A DNA stretch of 64,000 bases from WHSW01 sp963729075 (GTDB taxonomy: Bacteria > Actinomycetota > Thermoleophilia > Solirubrobacterales > 70-9): positions 124,001 to 188,000 of the forward strand of contig CAVSMU010000010.1 in NCBI GenBank assembly GCA_963729075.1, read 5' to 3'. Position 1 is the stretch's first letter, and every line of letters starts with the position of its first letter. The position numbers and the translations under genes are program-made. The notes beneath the pieces were generated by a model. It searched no databases. It had not been told where the DNA came from and saw nothing but the letters and a program-made list of their open reading frames with translations. This document shows positions 41,301-48,650 of this stretch, piece by piece.

Positions 41301-41750
41301 GTGCTCGACCAGCTCGGCTACCGGGCCTCGCTGCGCCAGCTCCCCGGCAACTTCGAGGACCGCTACTACCCCGCCATCGCCGACTCGCGCACCGGGGCCC
41401 AGATCGGCCAGCTCGGCTGGGGCCTCGACTATCTCACGCCGGCGAACTTCGTCCAGCCCACCCTCACCTGCGAGGCGTTCGTGCCGGCTGCCCCGGGCGC
41501 GAACAACAACCCCGGCGGGTTCTGCGACCCGCGGATCGACGCCGAGATAGACGCCGCCCTGGCGCCGAGCGATGCCGACCCGGCGAGCGCCAACGCGACC
41601 TGGGCCGCGGTCGACCGCAGGCTGGTCGACGCCGCGCCGGTGGTCCCAATGTTCGACCGCCGCAGCGTCACGGTCGTCTCCGAACGCGTCCAGAACGTGC
41701 AGCTACACCCCTACTGGGGCGTGCTGCTCGACCAGCTCTGGGTCCAGTAG
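38316..41750 (+). CDS. transmembrane SARP/BTAD regulator fused to beta-propeller and family 5 solute-binding domain
   Basis: A 1144-residue four-part fusion. Residues about 1-95: winged-helix DNA-binding (MDFRILGPLEVLANG to VRVHISRLRKVLENG). About 95-245: bacterial transcriptional activation domain, ending VDEIGVEPGTELRELHDAIL. After a Pro-rich linker, one TM helix near 287-310 (TVPALLVLAGIAVAAALVAVGVL). About 340-595: YVTN-type propeller repeats (VWVANTLDDTVSRID, VWVANRIDGTVSRIDP). About 610-1144: extracytoplasmic family 5 (OppA/DppA-type) domain, FELRPDLRFSDGTEVDPEDF to GVLLDQLWVQ. No permease or ATPase gene nearby, so sensing rather than uptake is likely. ATG 38316 or GTG 38313 may start it. 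Confidence 0.87.
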   Translation: MDFRILGPLEVLANGRPLALGGAKPRAVLAVLLLHVNETVSVDSLIDALWGESAPNGAVQSVRVHISRLRKVLENGRAEGDPPSVLVTTSGGYELRVGDGNLDLSRFEGLFAEGQRALAEERPERAAELLSEALALWRGPALADLAFEPFAQAEAGRLDELRVAAFEDRIEADLALGRHAAVASELEPLIAAHPLRERLRRLQMLALYRSGRQAEALEAYRSARRTLVDEIGVEPGTELRELHDAILRQDPALEAPVAAAEPPATPPAAVEPPGPEPPPAAERRRTVPALLVLAGIAVAAALVAVGVLSGGDEADATIAENAVGVLDPESGELRSEIPVGGGPGPAAADAESVWVANTLDDTVSRIDVESGQVATIDVGGEPAGIATGAGFAWVADATEGTVDQLDPGANRIVGSLEVGNGPRGVAVAFGAVWVLAAVDGEVVRVDLANGEATERIPVGSRPTAIAAGAGSLWVTDEAAGTVVRVEPDSGRVSEAIGVGNGPGSVAFGEGAVWVANRIDGTVSRIDPETNAVTSTVEVGAAPSAVKVGEGGIWVANAGDGMVLRLAPDTADVEETIDVGGSPSGLTVASGAVWASVLASTESHRGGALVAAMSAGDLFCDCVDPASYDIGNTTVASLAYDGLTAYRRVGGTAGSTLVANLATEIPEPEDDGLTYVFELRPDLRFSDGTEVDPEDFRSSIERMLRLNARMSFGASYLFQGIVGARACSDPSRACDLSDGIEIDPEERTITIHLTEPDADFPQRLALTVASVLPSESPMRFDKQATLPGTGPYRVASFDRDSGRIELVRNEEFAVWSADARPDGFADEIEFRVGSDAEAQLARVLDGEMDLMVASGIFGGPLPPERIARLGVRHADLLHTTALQQAEWMFLNVRRPPFDDVRVRRALNYAVDRRRIVEIAGGSELAQPKCQILTPGLPGYEPYCPYTLDPTAAGIWTAPDIAKAQRLVAESGTRGTNVTVWTATEGERVPVARYFVSVLDQLGYRASLRQLPGNFEDRYYPAIADSRTGAQIGQLGWGLDYLTPANFVQPTLTCEAFVPAAPGANNNPGGFCDPRIDAEIDAALAPSDADPASANATWAAVDRRLVDAAPVVPMFDRRSVTVVSERVQNVQLHPYWGVLLDQLWVQ
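41732..41744. repeat. 13-bp direct repeat, copy 1
   Basis: CCAGCTCTGGGTC, the end of the SARP-SBP coding region, recurs at 42209-42221 just at the far edge of the truncated cdsA copy; the following bases are also similar (CAGTAG versus AGGTAG). The two copies frame a 477-bp segment. Confidence 0.7.
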
Positions 41751-41755
41751 CGCCC

Positions 41756-42212
41756 CTAGTACACCAACGCGATCGCCAGGTAGTAGCCGGCGACGATCGT
41801 GAACAACGCCGCGTCGAGGCGATCGAGCAGGCCGCCGTGGGGACCGAAGATGGTGCCCGAGTCCTTGATGCGCAGGTCGCGCTTGATCATCGACTCGAAC
41901 AGGTCGCCCACCGGGGCGAGCGCGGCCACGCACATGCCCATCAACAGCGCGTCGATCCCGAGGAGCCAGTCCTGGTACAGGCCGGCGAACCAGAACCCCA
42001 GCGTGCCGCCGACGAAGCCGAAGGCCAGCCCCTCGAGCGTCTTGTTCGGCGACAGCGCGGGCGCCAGACGGTGGCGGCCGAACAGCCGGCCGCCGGCGTA
42101 CGCGGCTGTGTCGGCGACGAAGGTCGCGACGAGCACGTCGACGAGCAGGGCCGCGCCGTGGTCGGGCAGCTCGCGCAGCAGCACCGCGTGCGCGAACGGG
42201 ATCGCGATCCAG
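41756..42212 (-). pseudogene. truncated duplicate of cdsA (3' end only)
   Basis: Bases 41758-42212 are identical over 455 bp to 43713-44167, the end of the intact cdsA gene. They encode only the last ~150 residues including the CdsA signature; the preceding open sequence up to 42328 does not resemble CdsA. A TAG stop is supplied by the flanking bases. Without the N-terminal helices it cannot be active as an enzyme. See the duplication finding for possible origins. Confidence 0.9.
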
Positions 42213-42221
42213 CTCTGGGTC
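42209..42221. repeat. 13-bp direct repeat, copy 2
   Basis: CCAGCTCTGGGTC again; its first four bases (CCAG) coincide with the last four bases of the duplicated cdsA segment. Compatible with a target-site-like duplication or microhomology at the insertion point. Confidence 0.7.
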
Positions 42222-42270
42222 AGGTAGGTCGTCTCCCCATGAACCCTTCCGCGATGGAGGCCTCGACCGT

Positions 42271-42276
42271 TAGGGT
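42271..42276 (+). promoter_or_regulatory. putative -10 box of the decarboxylase gene
   Basis: TAGGGT is exactly 6 nt before the ATG at 42283 with no ribosome site. The decarboxylase therefore appears to carry its own leaderless-type promoter. Confidence 0.42.
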
Positions 42277-42282
42277 CGGTCG

Positions 42283-43677
42283 ATGAACTCCAGCTATCAG
42301 ATCCTCGAGGATGCCAGCCGCCACGCACACGAGTTCATCGAAGGATTGGACTCACGTCCGGTCGGAGCTCGGGCCGACCTCGCCGAGCTCCGATCCCGGC
42401 TCGAACGGACGCTGAGCGACGCCGGCGAGGATTCACGCGTAGTGCTCGAAGAGCTCGTCCGCGACGTCGAACCCGGCCTCGTGGCGTCAGCCGGACCACG
42501 GTATTTCGGCTTCGTGATCGGCGGGGCACTGCCGGTTGCCGTTGCCGCCGACTGGCTCGTCTCGGCCTGGGACCAGAACACCGGCGGCTACACGCCGGCA
42601 CCGGCGCTCTCGGTGGCCGAGGAGGTGGCCGGCCGCTGGGTCCGTGAGATCCTCGGCCTGCCGCCTGAGTGCGGGATCGGGTTCGTCACCGGCTGTCAGA
42701 TGGCGCACTTCACCTGCCTCGCGGCCGCTCGCCACGCCGTGCTCAGGGACTCGGGCTGGGATGTCGAGGCGGATGGCCTTCACGGCGCTCCGCCGGTGCG
42801 GGTGATCGCCTCCGACCAGGCGCACGTGACCGTCGGCGTCGCCTGTCGCATGCTCGGTCTCGGCCAGGACCGGGTGCAGTCGGTGGCCACCGACGAGCAG
42901 GGCCGGATGCGTGCGGCCGCGCTCGAGAGCACGCTGGCGCAGGAGGAGGTGCCGACGATCGTGTGCGCCCAGGCGGGCGACATCAACACCGGCGCCTTCG
43001 ACCCGATCTCGGAGATCGTCGCCAGCTGCCGCTCGCACGGCGCCTGGTGTCACATCGACGGCGCCTTCGGCCTCTGGGTCGCGGCCAGCCCGGCCCGGCG
43101 GGCACTCCTCGACGGCTACGTGGGCGCCGACTCGTGGGCCACGGACGGGCACAAGTGGCTCAACGTCCCGTACGACTGCGGGATCGCCGCCGTCGCGGAC
43201 GCGAGCGCACAGCGCGCGGCGATGGCGTCCACGTCGGCCTACATCCCCGACCACGACGCCAGCAGTCCGTGGGGGTTCGACTGGACGCCGGAGTTCTCCC
43301 GCCGGGCACGCGGGATACCGGTGTACGCCGCCCTGCGTTCCCTGGGCCGGGCGGGGGTGGCCGAGATCGTCGATCGCTGTTGTGATCACGCCAAGCGCCT
43401 CGCCGATCGGCTGCGAGGAGCAGACGGGATCGAGATCCTCAACGACGTCGTGCTCAACCAGGTCCTACTCCGCTTCGACGACAGCGACGAGATGACGGAC
43501 GCAGTGATCGAGCGCGTGCAGGCCGACGGGACCTGTTGGCTCGCCGGCAGCAGCGTCAAGGGCAGGGCGGTCATGCGAGTCTCGATTGTCGGCTGGAACA
43601 CGACCGGCGAGGACATCGACAGGGCAGCCGACTCGATTCTGAAGGCGGCGTTGAAGGCGGACCCCTTCGCCGGTTAG
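42283..43677 (+). CDS. pyridoxal-phosphate-dependent decarboxylase (group II, aspartate aminotransferase fold)
   Basis: A 464-residue PLP enzyme of the glutamate/aromatic-amino-acid/tyrosine decarboxylase group. The PLP lysine is in SWATDGHKWLNVPYDCG; upstream are GGYTPAPALSVAEEV, VTGCQMAHFTCLAAARHA (cofactor phosphate region), SDQAHVTVGVACRMLG (ring-stacking His) and the WCHIDGAFGLWV Asp/Ala pair. The substrate may be an amino acid but cannot be specified. It is flanked by two copies of the cdsA end and by its own promoter and hairpin, i.e. a discrete cassette between the SARP-SBP gene and cdsA. Confidence 0.87.
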   Translation: MNSSYQILEDASRHAHEFIEGLDSRPVGARADLAELRSRLERTLSDAGEDSRVVLEELVRDVEPGLVASAGPRYFGFVIGGALPVAVAADWLVSAWDQNTGGYTPAPALSVAEEVAGRWVREILGLPPECGIGFVTGCQMAHFTCLAAARHAVLRDSGWDVEADGLHGAPPVRVIASDQAHVTVGVACRMLGLGQDRVQSVATDEQGRMRAAALESTLAQEEVPTIVCAQAGDINTGAFDPISEIVASCRSHGAWCHIDGAFGLWVAASPARRALLDGYVGADSWATDGHKWLNVPYDCGIAAVADASAQRAAMASTSAYIPDHDASSPWGFDWTPEFSRRARGIPVYAALRSLGRAGVAEIVDRCCDHAKRLADRLRGADGIEILNDVVLNQVLLRFDDSDEMTDAVIERVQADGTCWLAGSSVKGRAVMRVSIVGWNTTGEDIDRAADSILKAALKADPFAG

Positions 43678-43682
43678 CAAAG

Positions 43683-43712
43683 GAGCGAGCAAGGCACGCT
43701 CGCGGCTCGCTC
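43683..43712. terminator. hairpin between decarboxylase and cdsA
   Basis: GAGCGAGC (43683-43690) and GCTCGCTC (43705-43712) form a perfect 8-bp stem with 14-nt loop, between convergent stop codons. Its right arm abuts exactly the boundary of the 455-bp repeat at 43713. May end both transcripts. Confidence 0.45.
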
Positions 43713-44652
43713 AGTACACCAACGCGATCGCCAGGTAGTAGCCGGCGACGATCGTGAACAACGCCGCGTCGAGGCGATCGAGCAGGCCGCCGTGGGGACC
43801 GAAGATGGTGCCCGAGTCCTTGATGCGCAGGTCGCGCTTGATCATCGACTCGAACAGGTCGCCCACCGGGGCGAGCGCGGCCACGCACATGCCCATCAAC
43901 AGCGCGTCGATCCCGAGGAGCCAGTCCTGGTACAGGCCGGCGAACCAGAACCCCAGCGTGCCGCCGACGAAGCCGAAGGCCAGCCCCTCGAGCGTCTTGT
44001 TCGGCGACAGCGCGGGCGCCAGACGGTGGCGGCCGAACAGCCGGCCGCCGGCGTACGCGGCTGTGTCGGCGACGAAGGTCGCGACGAGCACGTCGACGAG
44101 CAGGGCCGCGCCGTGGTCGGGCAGCTCGCGCAGCAGCACCGCGTGCGCGAACGGGATCGCGATCCAGATGACCCCGAGGATCGTCAGCGCGATCGAGACG
44201 GTGACCCCGTCTCGGTCGGGCCGGAGAAGCGCGGCCGCAAATGCGGCCGGGATCGTCGCGGCGAGCACGATCACCATCTGGAACTGGCCCCCGTACAGCG
44301 CCGCGGCCACGAGCGCCGCGGCCGCCGCGTAGGCGACGAGCGCGAACGGGCGTGCCGAGCGGACCATCTTGAAGAGCTCCGCGATCCCGACGCATGCGAA
44401 GCCGATCATCGCCGCGGCGAACAGCTCCCCGCCGACGATCACGATCGTGACCACGATCGCGATCCAGGGCAGCGCCCACGCGATCCTGGCGAAGGTCTCC
44501 GAGCGACGCCGTTTGGTGTCCCGCGGCTCGCGCGCCGGGCGGGGTTCCGACTGCAGCGGCGGCGGGGCGGGCGGCCGGCGCCGCCGCGGACGCTCGAAGT
44601 CGAGCTCGGCGTCGAACGGCTGCGTGTCGGTGTCCGGCGGTCGGCCCTCCAC
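43711..44652 (-). CDS. cdsA: phosphatidate cytidylyltransferase (intact copy)
   Basis: A 313-residue membrane enzyme making CDP-diacylglycerol from phosphatidate and CTP, the precursor used by PgsA-type enzymes. The signature block is present in SMIKRDLRIKDSG and GPHGGLLDRLDA. About eight hydrophobic helices follow an N-terminal Pro/Arg-rich cytosolic region (about 1-60). The GTG at 44652 lies two bases after the uppS stop. The last 150 codons and the first base of the stop are duplicated exactly at 41758-42212. Confidence 0.94.
   Translation of the reverse strand: MEGRPPDTDTQPFDAELDFERPRRRRPPAPPPLQSEPRPAREPRDTKRRRSETFARIAWALPWIAIVVTIVIVGGELFAAAMIGFACVGIAELFKMVRSARPFALVAYAAAAALVAAALYGGQFQMVIVLAATIPAAFAAALLRPDRDGVTVSIALTILGVIWIAIPFAHAVLLRELPDHGAALLVDVLVATFVADTAAYAGGRLFGRHRLAPALSPNKTLEGLAFGFVGGTLGFWFAGLYQDWLLGIDALLMGMCVAALAPVGDLFESMIKRDLRIKDSGTIFGPHGGLLDRLDAALFTIVAGYYLAIALVY
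43713..44167. repeat. 455-bp perfect direct repeat, copy 2 (cdsA 3' end)
   Basis: Identical to 41758-42212 at every base I compared; the first base beyond each end differs. The offset is 1955 bp. Confidence 0.9.
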
Positions 44653-44654
44653 GC

Positions 44655-45326
44655 TCAGCGCCCTCCGAACCGCCGCGCACGGGTCTCGAACTCCTCCAGC
44701 GCCGCCTCGAAGGCCGCCCGCGTGAAGTCGGGCCAGAGCTCGTCGCGAAACACGAGCTCGGAGTAGGCGCACTGCCAGAGCAGGAAGTTGGAGATTCGCT
44801 GCTCGCCGCTCGTGCGGATCAGCAGGTCGGGGTCGTGCATCTCGGGCGCGTACAGGTGGTCGCGGAACTCGTCCTCGGAGTCTGCCCCGAACGATCGCGC
44901 CGCGTCGACGATCTCCGCCCGGCCGCCGTAGTTGAACGCCACGAAGAGCGTGATCCGTTCGTTCGCGGCGGTGCGCTCCTCCGCCCACTCCATGCGCTCG
45001 ACCAGGTCAGCAGGCACGCCGTCGCGGCGTCCGATGAAGCGCATCCGCACCCCTTCGGCGTCCAGCTCCGGCGTCTCGCGGTCGATTCGCTCGCCGAACA
45101 TGGCCATCAGGCCGTCCACCTCCTCCTGCGGGCGCTGCCAGTTCTCGGTCGAGAACGAGAACACGGTCAGCTCCCGGATCCCCAGCTCGGCGGCGTCGCG
45201 GAGCCGCTCCTTGACCACGTCGGCGCCGGCCTGATGGCCCTCGATCGCCGACAACCCGCGCTCGGCCGCCCAACGACCGTTGCCATCGGTGATGATCGCG
45301 ACGTAGCGCGGAGCCGAAGTCGTCAC
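44655..45326 (-). CDS. uppS: isoprenyl (undecaprenyl) diphosphate synthase
   Basis: A 223-residue cis-prenyltransferase producing the lipid carrier for cell-wall synthesis. VAIITDGNGRWAAERGLSAIEGHQAG contains the catalytic Asp and the RxxxxxxGH motif; the TVFSFSTENWQRPQEEV block and the C-terminal LLIRTSGEQRISNFLLWQCAYSELVF signature are intact. Starts with GTG at 45326 and is followed at once by cdsA, the usual uppS-cdsA pair. TAGGGT lies 9 nt before the start. Confidence 0.95.
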   Translation of the reverse strand: MTTSAPRYVAIITDGNGRWAAERGLSAIEGHQAGADVVKERLRDAAELGIRELTVFSFSTENWQRPQEEVDGLMAMFGERIDRETPELDAEGVRMRFIGRRDGVPADLVERMEWAEERTAANERITLFVAFNYGGRAEIVDAARSFGADSEDEFRDHLYAPEMHDPDLLIRTSGEQRISNFLLWQCAYSELVFRDELWPDFTRAAFEAALEEFETRARRFGGR

Positions 45327-45352
45327 GCCGTGAGGACCCTAACCCGGAGGCA

Positions 45353-45430
45353 GCGGACGCGGGAGCAGCGTAAAAAGCCCGCGGCGGAGCCGCGGGCAAG
45401 AGATTTGGGCGGGAGCGGAGCAGCCCCCGG
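45353..45430. repeat. 78-bp terminator-containing repeat, copy A
   Basis: Shares GCGGACGCGGGAGCAG, a GCCCGCG..CGCGGGCAAG hairpin and CGGGAGCGGAGCA with bases 51983-52061 in the same order and orientation; only the loop, the A-rich part and the spacer differ. Present between frr and uppS. Confidence 0.65.
45372..45397 (-). terminator. Rho-independent terminator after frr
   Basis: On the minus strand, stem GCCCGCGGC/GCCGCGGGC (45377-45397, 3-nt loop) is followed by five T (complement of AAAAA at 45372-45376). It is 42 nt past the frr stop and before uppS, so pyrH-frr and uppS-cdsA are separate transcription units or attenuated. Confidence 0.8.
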
Positions 45431-45438
45431 AAGGGACT

Positions 45439-46005
45439 TCACACTTCCAGGATCTCGTCTTCCTTGGCCTTGAGCAGGCCGTCGATCTCCTTGGTCGCCT
45501 CGTCGGTGCGCTTCTGCAGCTCGGTCTCGGCTCGGCGCTCGTCGTCCTCGCCGACCTCGCCCTCCTTCTTGAGCTCGCGCAGGTCGTGCATCACATCGCG
45601 GCGGATATTGCGCACGGCGACCTTGCCGTCCTCGGCGACGCCGTGCACGACCTTGACCAGCTCACGCCGGCGCTCCTCGTTGAGCTCGGGGATCTGGAGC
45701 CGGATCACGTTGCCGTCGTTGTTCGGGGTGAGCCCGAGGTCGGACTCCATGATCGCCTTCTCGATCGTCCCGATCGAGTTCTTGTCGAAGGGGGTGAGCG
45801 TCAGCAGGCGCGCGTCGGTCGCGGCGACCTGTGCAAGCTGCTTGATCGGCGTCTCGGCACCGTAGTAGTCGACAATCAGGCGATCGAGCAGGTGCGGGGA
45901 GGCCCGGCCCGTGCGAACGGTGGCCAGCTCGTGGCGGCAGGCCTCCACCGACTTGCCCATCCGCTCCTTGCCGTCGGCGAGGAACTCGTCGGTCAGCTCA
46001 GACAA
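45439..46005 (-). CDS. frr: ribosome recycling factor
   Basis: A 188-residue protein that splits the post-termination ribosome with EF-G. The three-helix-bundle domain and the central beta domain are recognisable from MGKSVEACRHELATVRTGRASPHLLD, LTPFDKNSIGTIEKAIMESDLGLTPNNDG and RRELVKVVHGVAEDGKVAVRNIRRDV. Length is normal (185). It follows pyrH by 61 nt and is ended by a clear terminator. Confidence 0.96.
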   Translation of the reverse strand: MSELTDEFLADGKERMGKSVEACRHELATVRTGRASPHLLDRLIVDYYGAETPIKQLAQVAATDARLLTLTPFDKNSIGTIEKAIMESDLGLTPNNDGNVIRLQIPELNEERRRELVKVVHGVAEDGKVAVRNIRRDVMHDLRELKKEGEVGEDDERRAETELQKRTDEATKEIDGLLKAKEDEILEV

Positions 46006-46066
46006 CGGCCTGTCGCCTTCTCCGCCTCACGTCCGGGCGCCAGGGTCTTCGGCAGTTCGAGGTCTC

Positions 46067-46798
46067 TCATTTTCGGGAGTCGACGATCGTCCCTACCCGC
46101 TCACCGCCGACGATCCTATCTATGTTGCGCTCGTCCGCCATGTTGAACACGTGGATCGGCAGGGCGTTGTCCATGCACAGGGAGAGCGCGGTCGAATCCA
46201 TGACGCGGAGGCCGCGCTCGATCGCCTCCATGTGGGTGATCTCGGGCAGGAACTTGGCGTCCGGCACCTCCGAGGGGTCGGCGTCATAGACGCCCTCGAC
46301 GCCGTGCTTGGCCATCAGGATCGCCTCGGCGTGGATCTCGAGCGCCCGCAGCGCCGCCGCCGTGTCGGTCGTGAAGAACGGGTTGCCGGTCCCGGCGGCA
46401 AAGATCACCACGCGCCCCTTCTCGAGGTGCCGAATCGCCCTGCGGCGGATGTAGGGCTCCGCGACCTCGGTGACGGCGATCGCCGACTGTACCCGCGTGT
46501 GGGTGCCGAGGCTCTCGAGCGCGTCCTGGACGGTGAGCGCGTTGAGGACCGTCGCGAGCATGCCCATGTAGTCGGCGGTCGCGCGGTCCATCCCCTGCGC
46601 CGCGCCCTCGAGCCCGCGATAGATGTTCCCGGCCCCGATCACCATCGCGATCTCGACCCCCCGACCGTTGACCTCGTGCACCTGCGCGGCGATCTGCTGC
46701 ACTCGCTCAGGATCGGTCCCGTACTCCAGCGGGCCCATCAGGGCCTCGCCGGAGATCTTCAGCAGCACACGCCTAAAGACGGGGTCGGCGCCGGCCAT
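46067..46798 (-). CDS. pyrH: uridylate kinase
   Basis: A 243-residue amino-acid-kinase-fold enzyme phosphorylating UMP. Conserved parts are RVLLKISGEALMG, the GAGNIYRG loop, MGMLATVLNALTVQDAL, AAGTGNPFFTTDTAAALRA and AKHGVEGVYDADP. Position beside frr is the standard order. It is separated from tsf by an unrelated secreted glycosidase-like gene. TAGGGT precedes the ATG by 9 nt. Confidence 0.96.
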   Translation of the reverse strand: MAGADPVFRRVLLKISGEALMGPLEYGTDPERVQQIAAQVHEVNGRGVEIAMVIGAGNIYRGLEGAAQGMDRATADYMGMLATVLNALTVQDALESLGTHTRVQSAIAVTEVAEPYIRRRAIRHLEKGRVVIFAAGTGNPFFTTDTAAALRALEIHAEAILMAKHGVEGVYDADPSEVPDAKFLPEITHMEAIERGLRVMDSTALSLCMDNALPIHVFNMADERNIDRIVGGERVGTIVDSRK

Positions 46799-46843
46799 CG
46801 CGGCGACACCCTATCTGGCGTCACTGAAGCCGGTCCGCCAGTG

Positions 46844-47977
46844 CTACCGCGCGTCGGCGAGCACGCGACGCAGGGCCCGGTAGGCGGGCTTCTTATGACC
46901 GGACCGGGAGATCAGGCCAGCGCGCGGACACCACGCGCAGACCGGCTCCCCGCGCACGCTGTCGCGCCACGCGTACCAGAAGGCGCCGCCCAGGTTCCAC
47001 CTCCCGTCCTTGGCCGCGAACCGGCTGAACGTCCGCCGCAGCAGCCGCGCCTGCTTGCGCTTGTCCTTGACCAGCGGCTGGCCCGGCCGGCCCCCGGACG
47101 CCCAGCCGATCTCGGTCACCCAGAGCTCCTCGCCCGAGCCGCGGCGACGGATCGTCCGCAGCACGGCGCGAACCTGGGCGAGCGACCCGAGCGCGCTGCC
47201 GCTGTAGGGGTGGACGGCGACGCCGTCGAACGAGCCGGCGACCCGGTCGTCGTGATAGAGCGCGCGCAGGTACCGCGTCGCCTTGATCAGCGTCGGCCGA
47301 TCTCTGGGCCCGAACATTCCGCCGATGAGGATCTCGGCATCCGGGTCCTCGTTGCGGATCTTCTCGGCGGCGGGAGCGAGCAGCTCAGCGTAGGCGTCCG
47401 GATCGGCTTGCGGCCGGAAGAACGCGTCCAAGTTCTGCTCGCTCCAGACCTGCCAGACGCGCATCGGCCGCGCCGGGATCGAAGGGTGCTGCGACCAGAA
47501 GGCTCCATCGGGCCCGTACCGCTGGACCACCGCGGCCGCGAAGTCGGCGAACTCGGTGCGCGTCTCCGTGGAGGCGGGTGCGAACGCGATGCAGCCGGCG
47601 CCGAAGCACACGTGGCCGTCGGCCTGTGCCGCCCAGGCGGGGGAGCCGAACAGGAGCGGTAGCACCTCGAGCCCTTCCGCGCTTACGTCCTGGATCAGGG
47701 CGTCAGGTCGCGACCAGTCGTACTCGCCACGGTTGGCCTCGACCTCGGCCCAGCTGATCAAGACCCGGGTCGAATCGATGCCGGCCCTGCGCATCGCGAA
47801 CCCCTCCCCCGCCTCCAGTGGCCGCTGCGGGATCACCCCGACCACCAGGTCGTCCTTCGCGGCAACGGCCGCACCCGCCGCCGGCTCGGCGGCGCGCTCC
47901 CCTGACGCTGCCGCGGCGACCGTGAACGTCACGGCGGCGACGGCGACCGCGCCTCCAATCCATGGGCTCCGGCGCAC
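46844..47977 (-). CDS. secreted glycoside-hydrolase-like protein (GH39/GH5 clan A type)
   Basis: A 377-residue exported TIM-barrel protein. The N-terminus has Arg plus a helix GAVAVAAVTFTVAAAASG, a signal peptide. Barrel landmarks are STRVLISWAEVEANRGEYDWS, PLLFGSPAWAA and RVWQVWSEQNLDAFFRP, where the acid/base Glu lies in SEQN (usual NEPN), and WVTEIGWAS for the nucleophile Glu. The missing Asn-Glu-Pro is unusual. It interrupts the otherwise conserved tsf-pyrH neighbourhood and starts 55 nt after tsf. Confidence 0.8.
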   Translation of the reverse strand: MRRSPWIGGAVAVAAVTFTVAAAASGERAAEPAAGAAVAAKDDLVVGVIPQRPLEAGEGFAMRRAGIDSTRVLISWAEVEANRGEYDWSRPDALIQDVSAEGLEVLPLLFGSPAWAAQADGHVCFGAGCIAFAPASTETRTEFADFAAAVVQRYGPDGAFWSQHPSIPARPMRVWQVWSEQNLDAFFRPQADPDAYAELLAPAAEKIRNEDPDAEILIGGMFGPRDRPTLIKATRYLRALYHDDRVAGSFDGVAVHPYSGSALGSLAQVRAVLRTIRRRGSGEELWVTEIGWASGGRPGQPLVKDKRKQARLLRRTFSRFAAKDGRWNLGGAFWYAWRDSVRGEPVCAWCPRAGLISRSGHKKPAYRALRRVLADAR

Positions 47978-48032
47978 TGAGTCCTGAACACATTAGCCGC
48001 GTCCCGGTTGCGCCCGCTCGGGGCGCCGCGCG

Positions 48033-48650
48033 CTACTCCTCGCCGACCGCGAAGCGCGCGAAGCGCGCGATGCGAATGTTCTCGCCGGTGTTGGCGGCGA
48101 TCTCGGCGCGGATCTCCTCGATCGTCTTGCCCTCGTAGCGATCCGAGCGAATGTGCTCCTGGTCGAGGAGGGCGACCTGCTTCGCCCACTTGGCGAGCTG
48201 GCCCTCGACGATCCGGTCGACGACGTTGTCCGGCTTGCCCTCCTCCTTGGCCTTCGCCTCGTGCACGCGGCGCTCGGCATCGCGCTCGGACTCCGGGATC
48301 TCCTCGGCCGAGACGTAGCGCGGCGGGGTCGGCGAACCGGCGACGTGGATGGCCACCTCGCGAGCGAACTCCCTGAACTCGTCGTTGCGCGCGACGAAGT
48401 CGGTCTCGCACTGGACCTCGACCATCGCGCCCACCTTGCCGCCCGCGTGGATGTAGGACGAGACGACGCCCTCACCGGTCTCGCGGCCGGAGCGCTTGGC
48501 GGCCGACGCCTGGCCCTTGACGCGCAGGATCTCGATCGCCTTCTCGACGTCGCCGCCGGCCTCCTCGAGCGCGGCCTTGCAGTCCATCATGGCGGCGCCA
48601 GTGCGATCGCGCAGCCCCTTCACGTCGGTGGCGGTGATCGACGCGGCCAT
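48033..48650 (-). CDS. tsf: elongation factor Ts
   Basis: A 205-residue guanine-nucleotide exchange factor for EF-Tu. The UBA domain VKGLRDRTGAAMMDCKAALEEAGGD and the TDFVAR motif (QCETDFVARNDEF) contacting EF-Tu are present. It is the short type of about 200 residues (as in Thermus) rather than the 280-residue E. coli type. The ATG at 48650 shares the stop region of rpsB; longer frames upstream are shadows of rpsB. Confidence 0.96.
   Translation of the reverse strand: MAASITATDVKGLRDRTGAAMMDCKAALEEAGGDVEKAIEILRVKGQASAAKRSGRETGEGVVSSYIHAGGKVGAMVEVQCETDFVARNDEFREFAREVAIHVAGSPTPPRYVSAEEIPESERDAERRVHEAKAKEEGKPDNVVDRIVEGQLAKWAKQVALLDQEHIRSDRYEGKTIEEIRAEIAANTGENIRIARFARFAVGEE

Noticed and set aside
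38316..41750. ABC peptide importer locus
   Set aside because: No permease or ATPase gene within the window; the binding domain is fused to a regulator.
41756..42328. Second cdsA gene of 190 codons
   Set aside because: Only bases up to 42212 are cdsA; the N-terminal residues are unrelated, most helices are missing, and it is an exact copy of the true gene's end.
43683..43712. Inverted repeat as an insertion-sequence terminus
   Set aside because: No partner repeat at the other side of the decarboxylase, and no transposase; more likely a terminator hairpin.
45353..45430. A tRNA-like gene in the repeat
   Set aside because: No T-arm GTTC or acceptor pairing could be found; only the terminator hairpin is stable.
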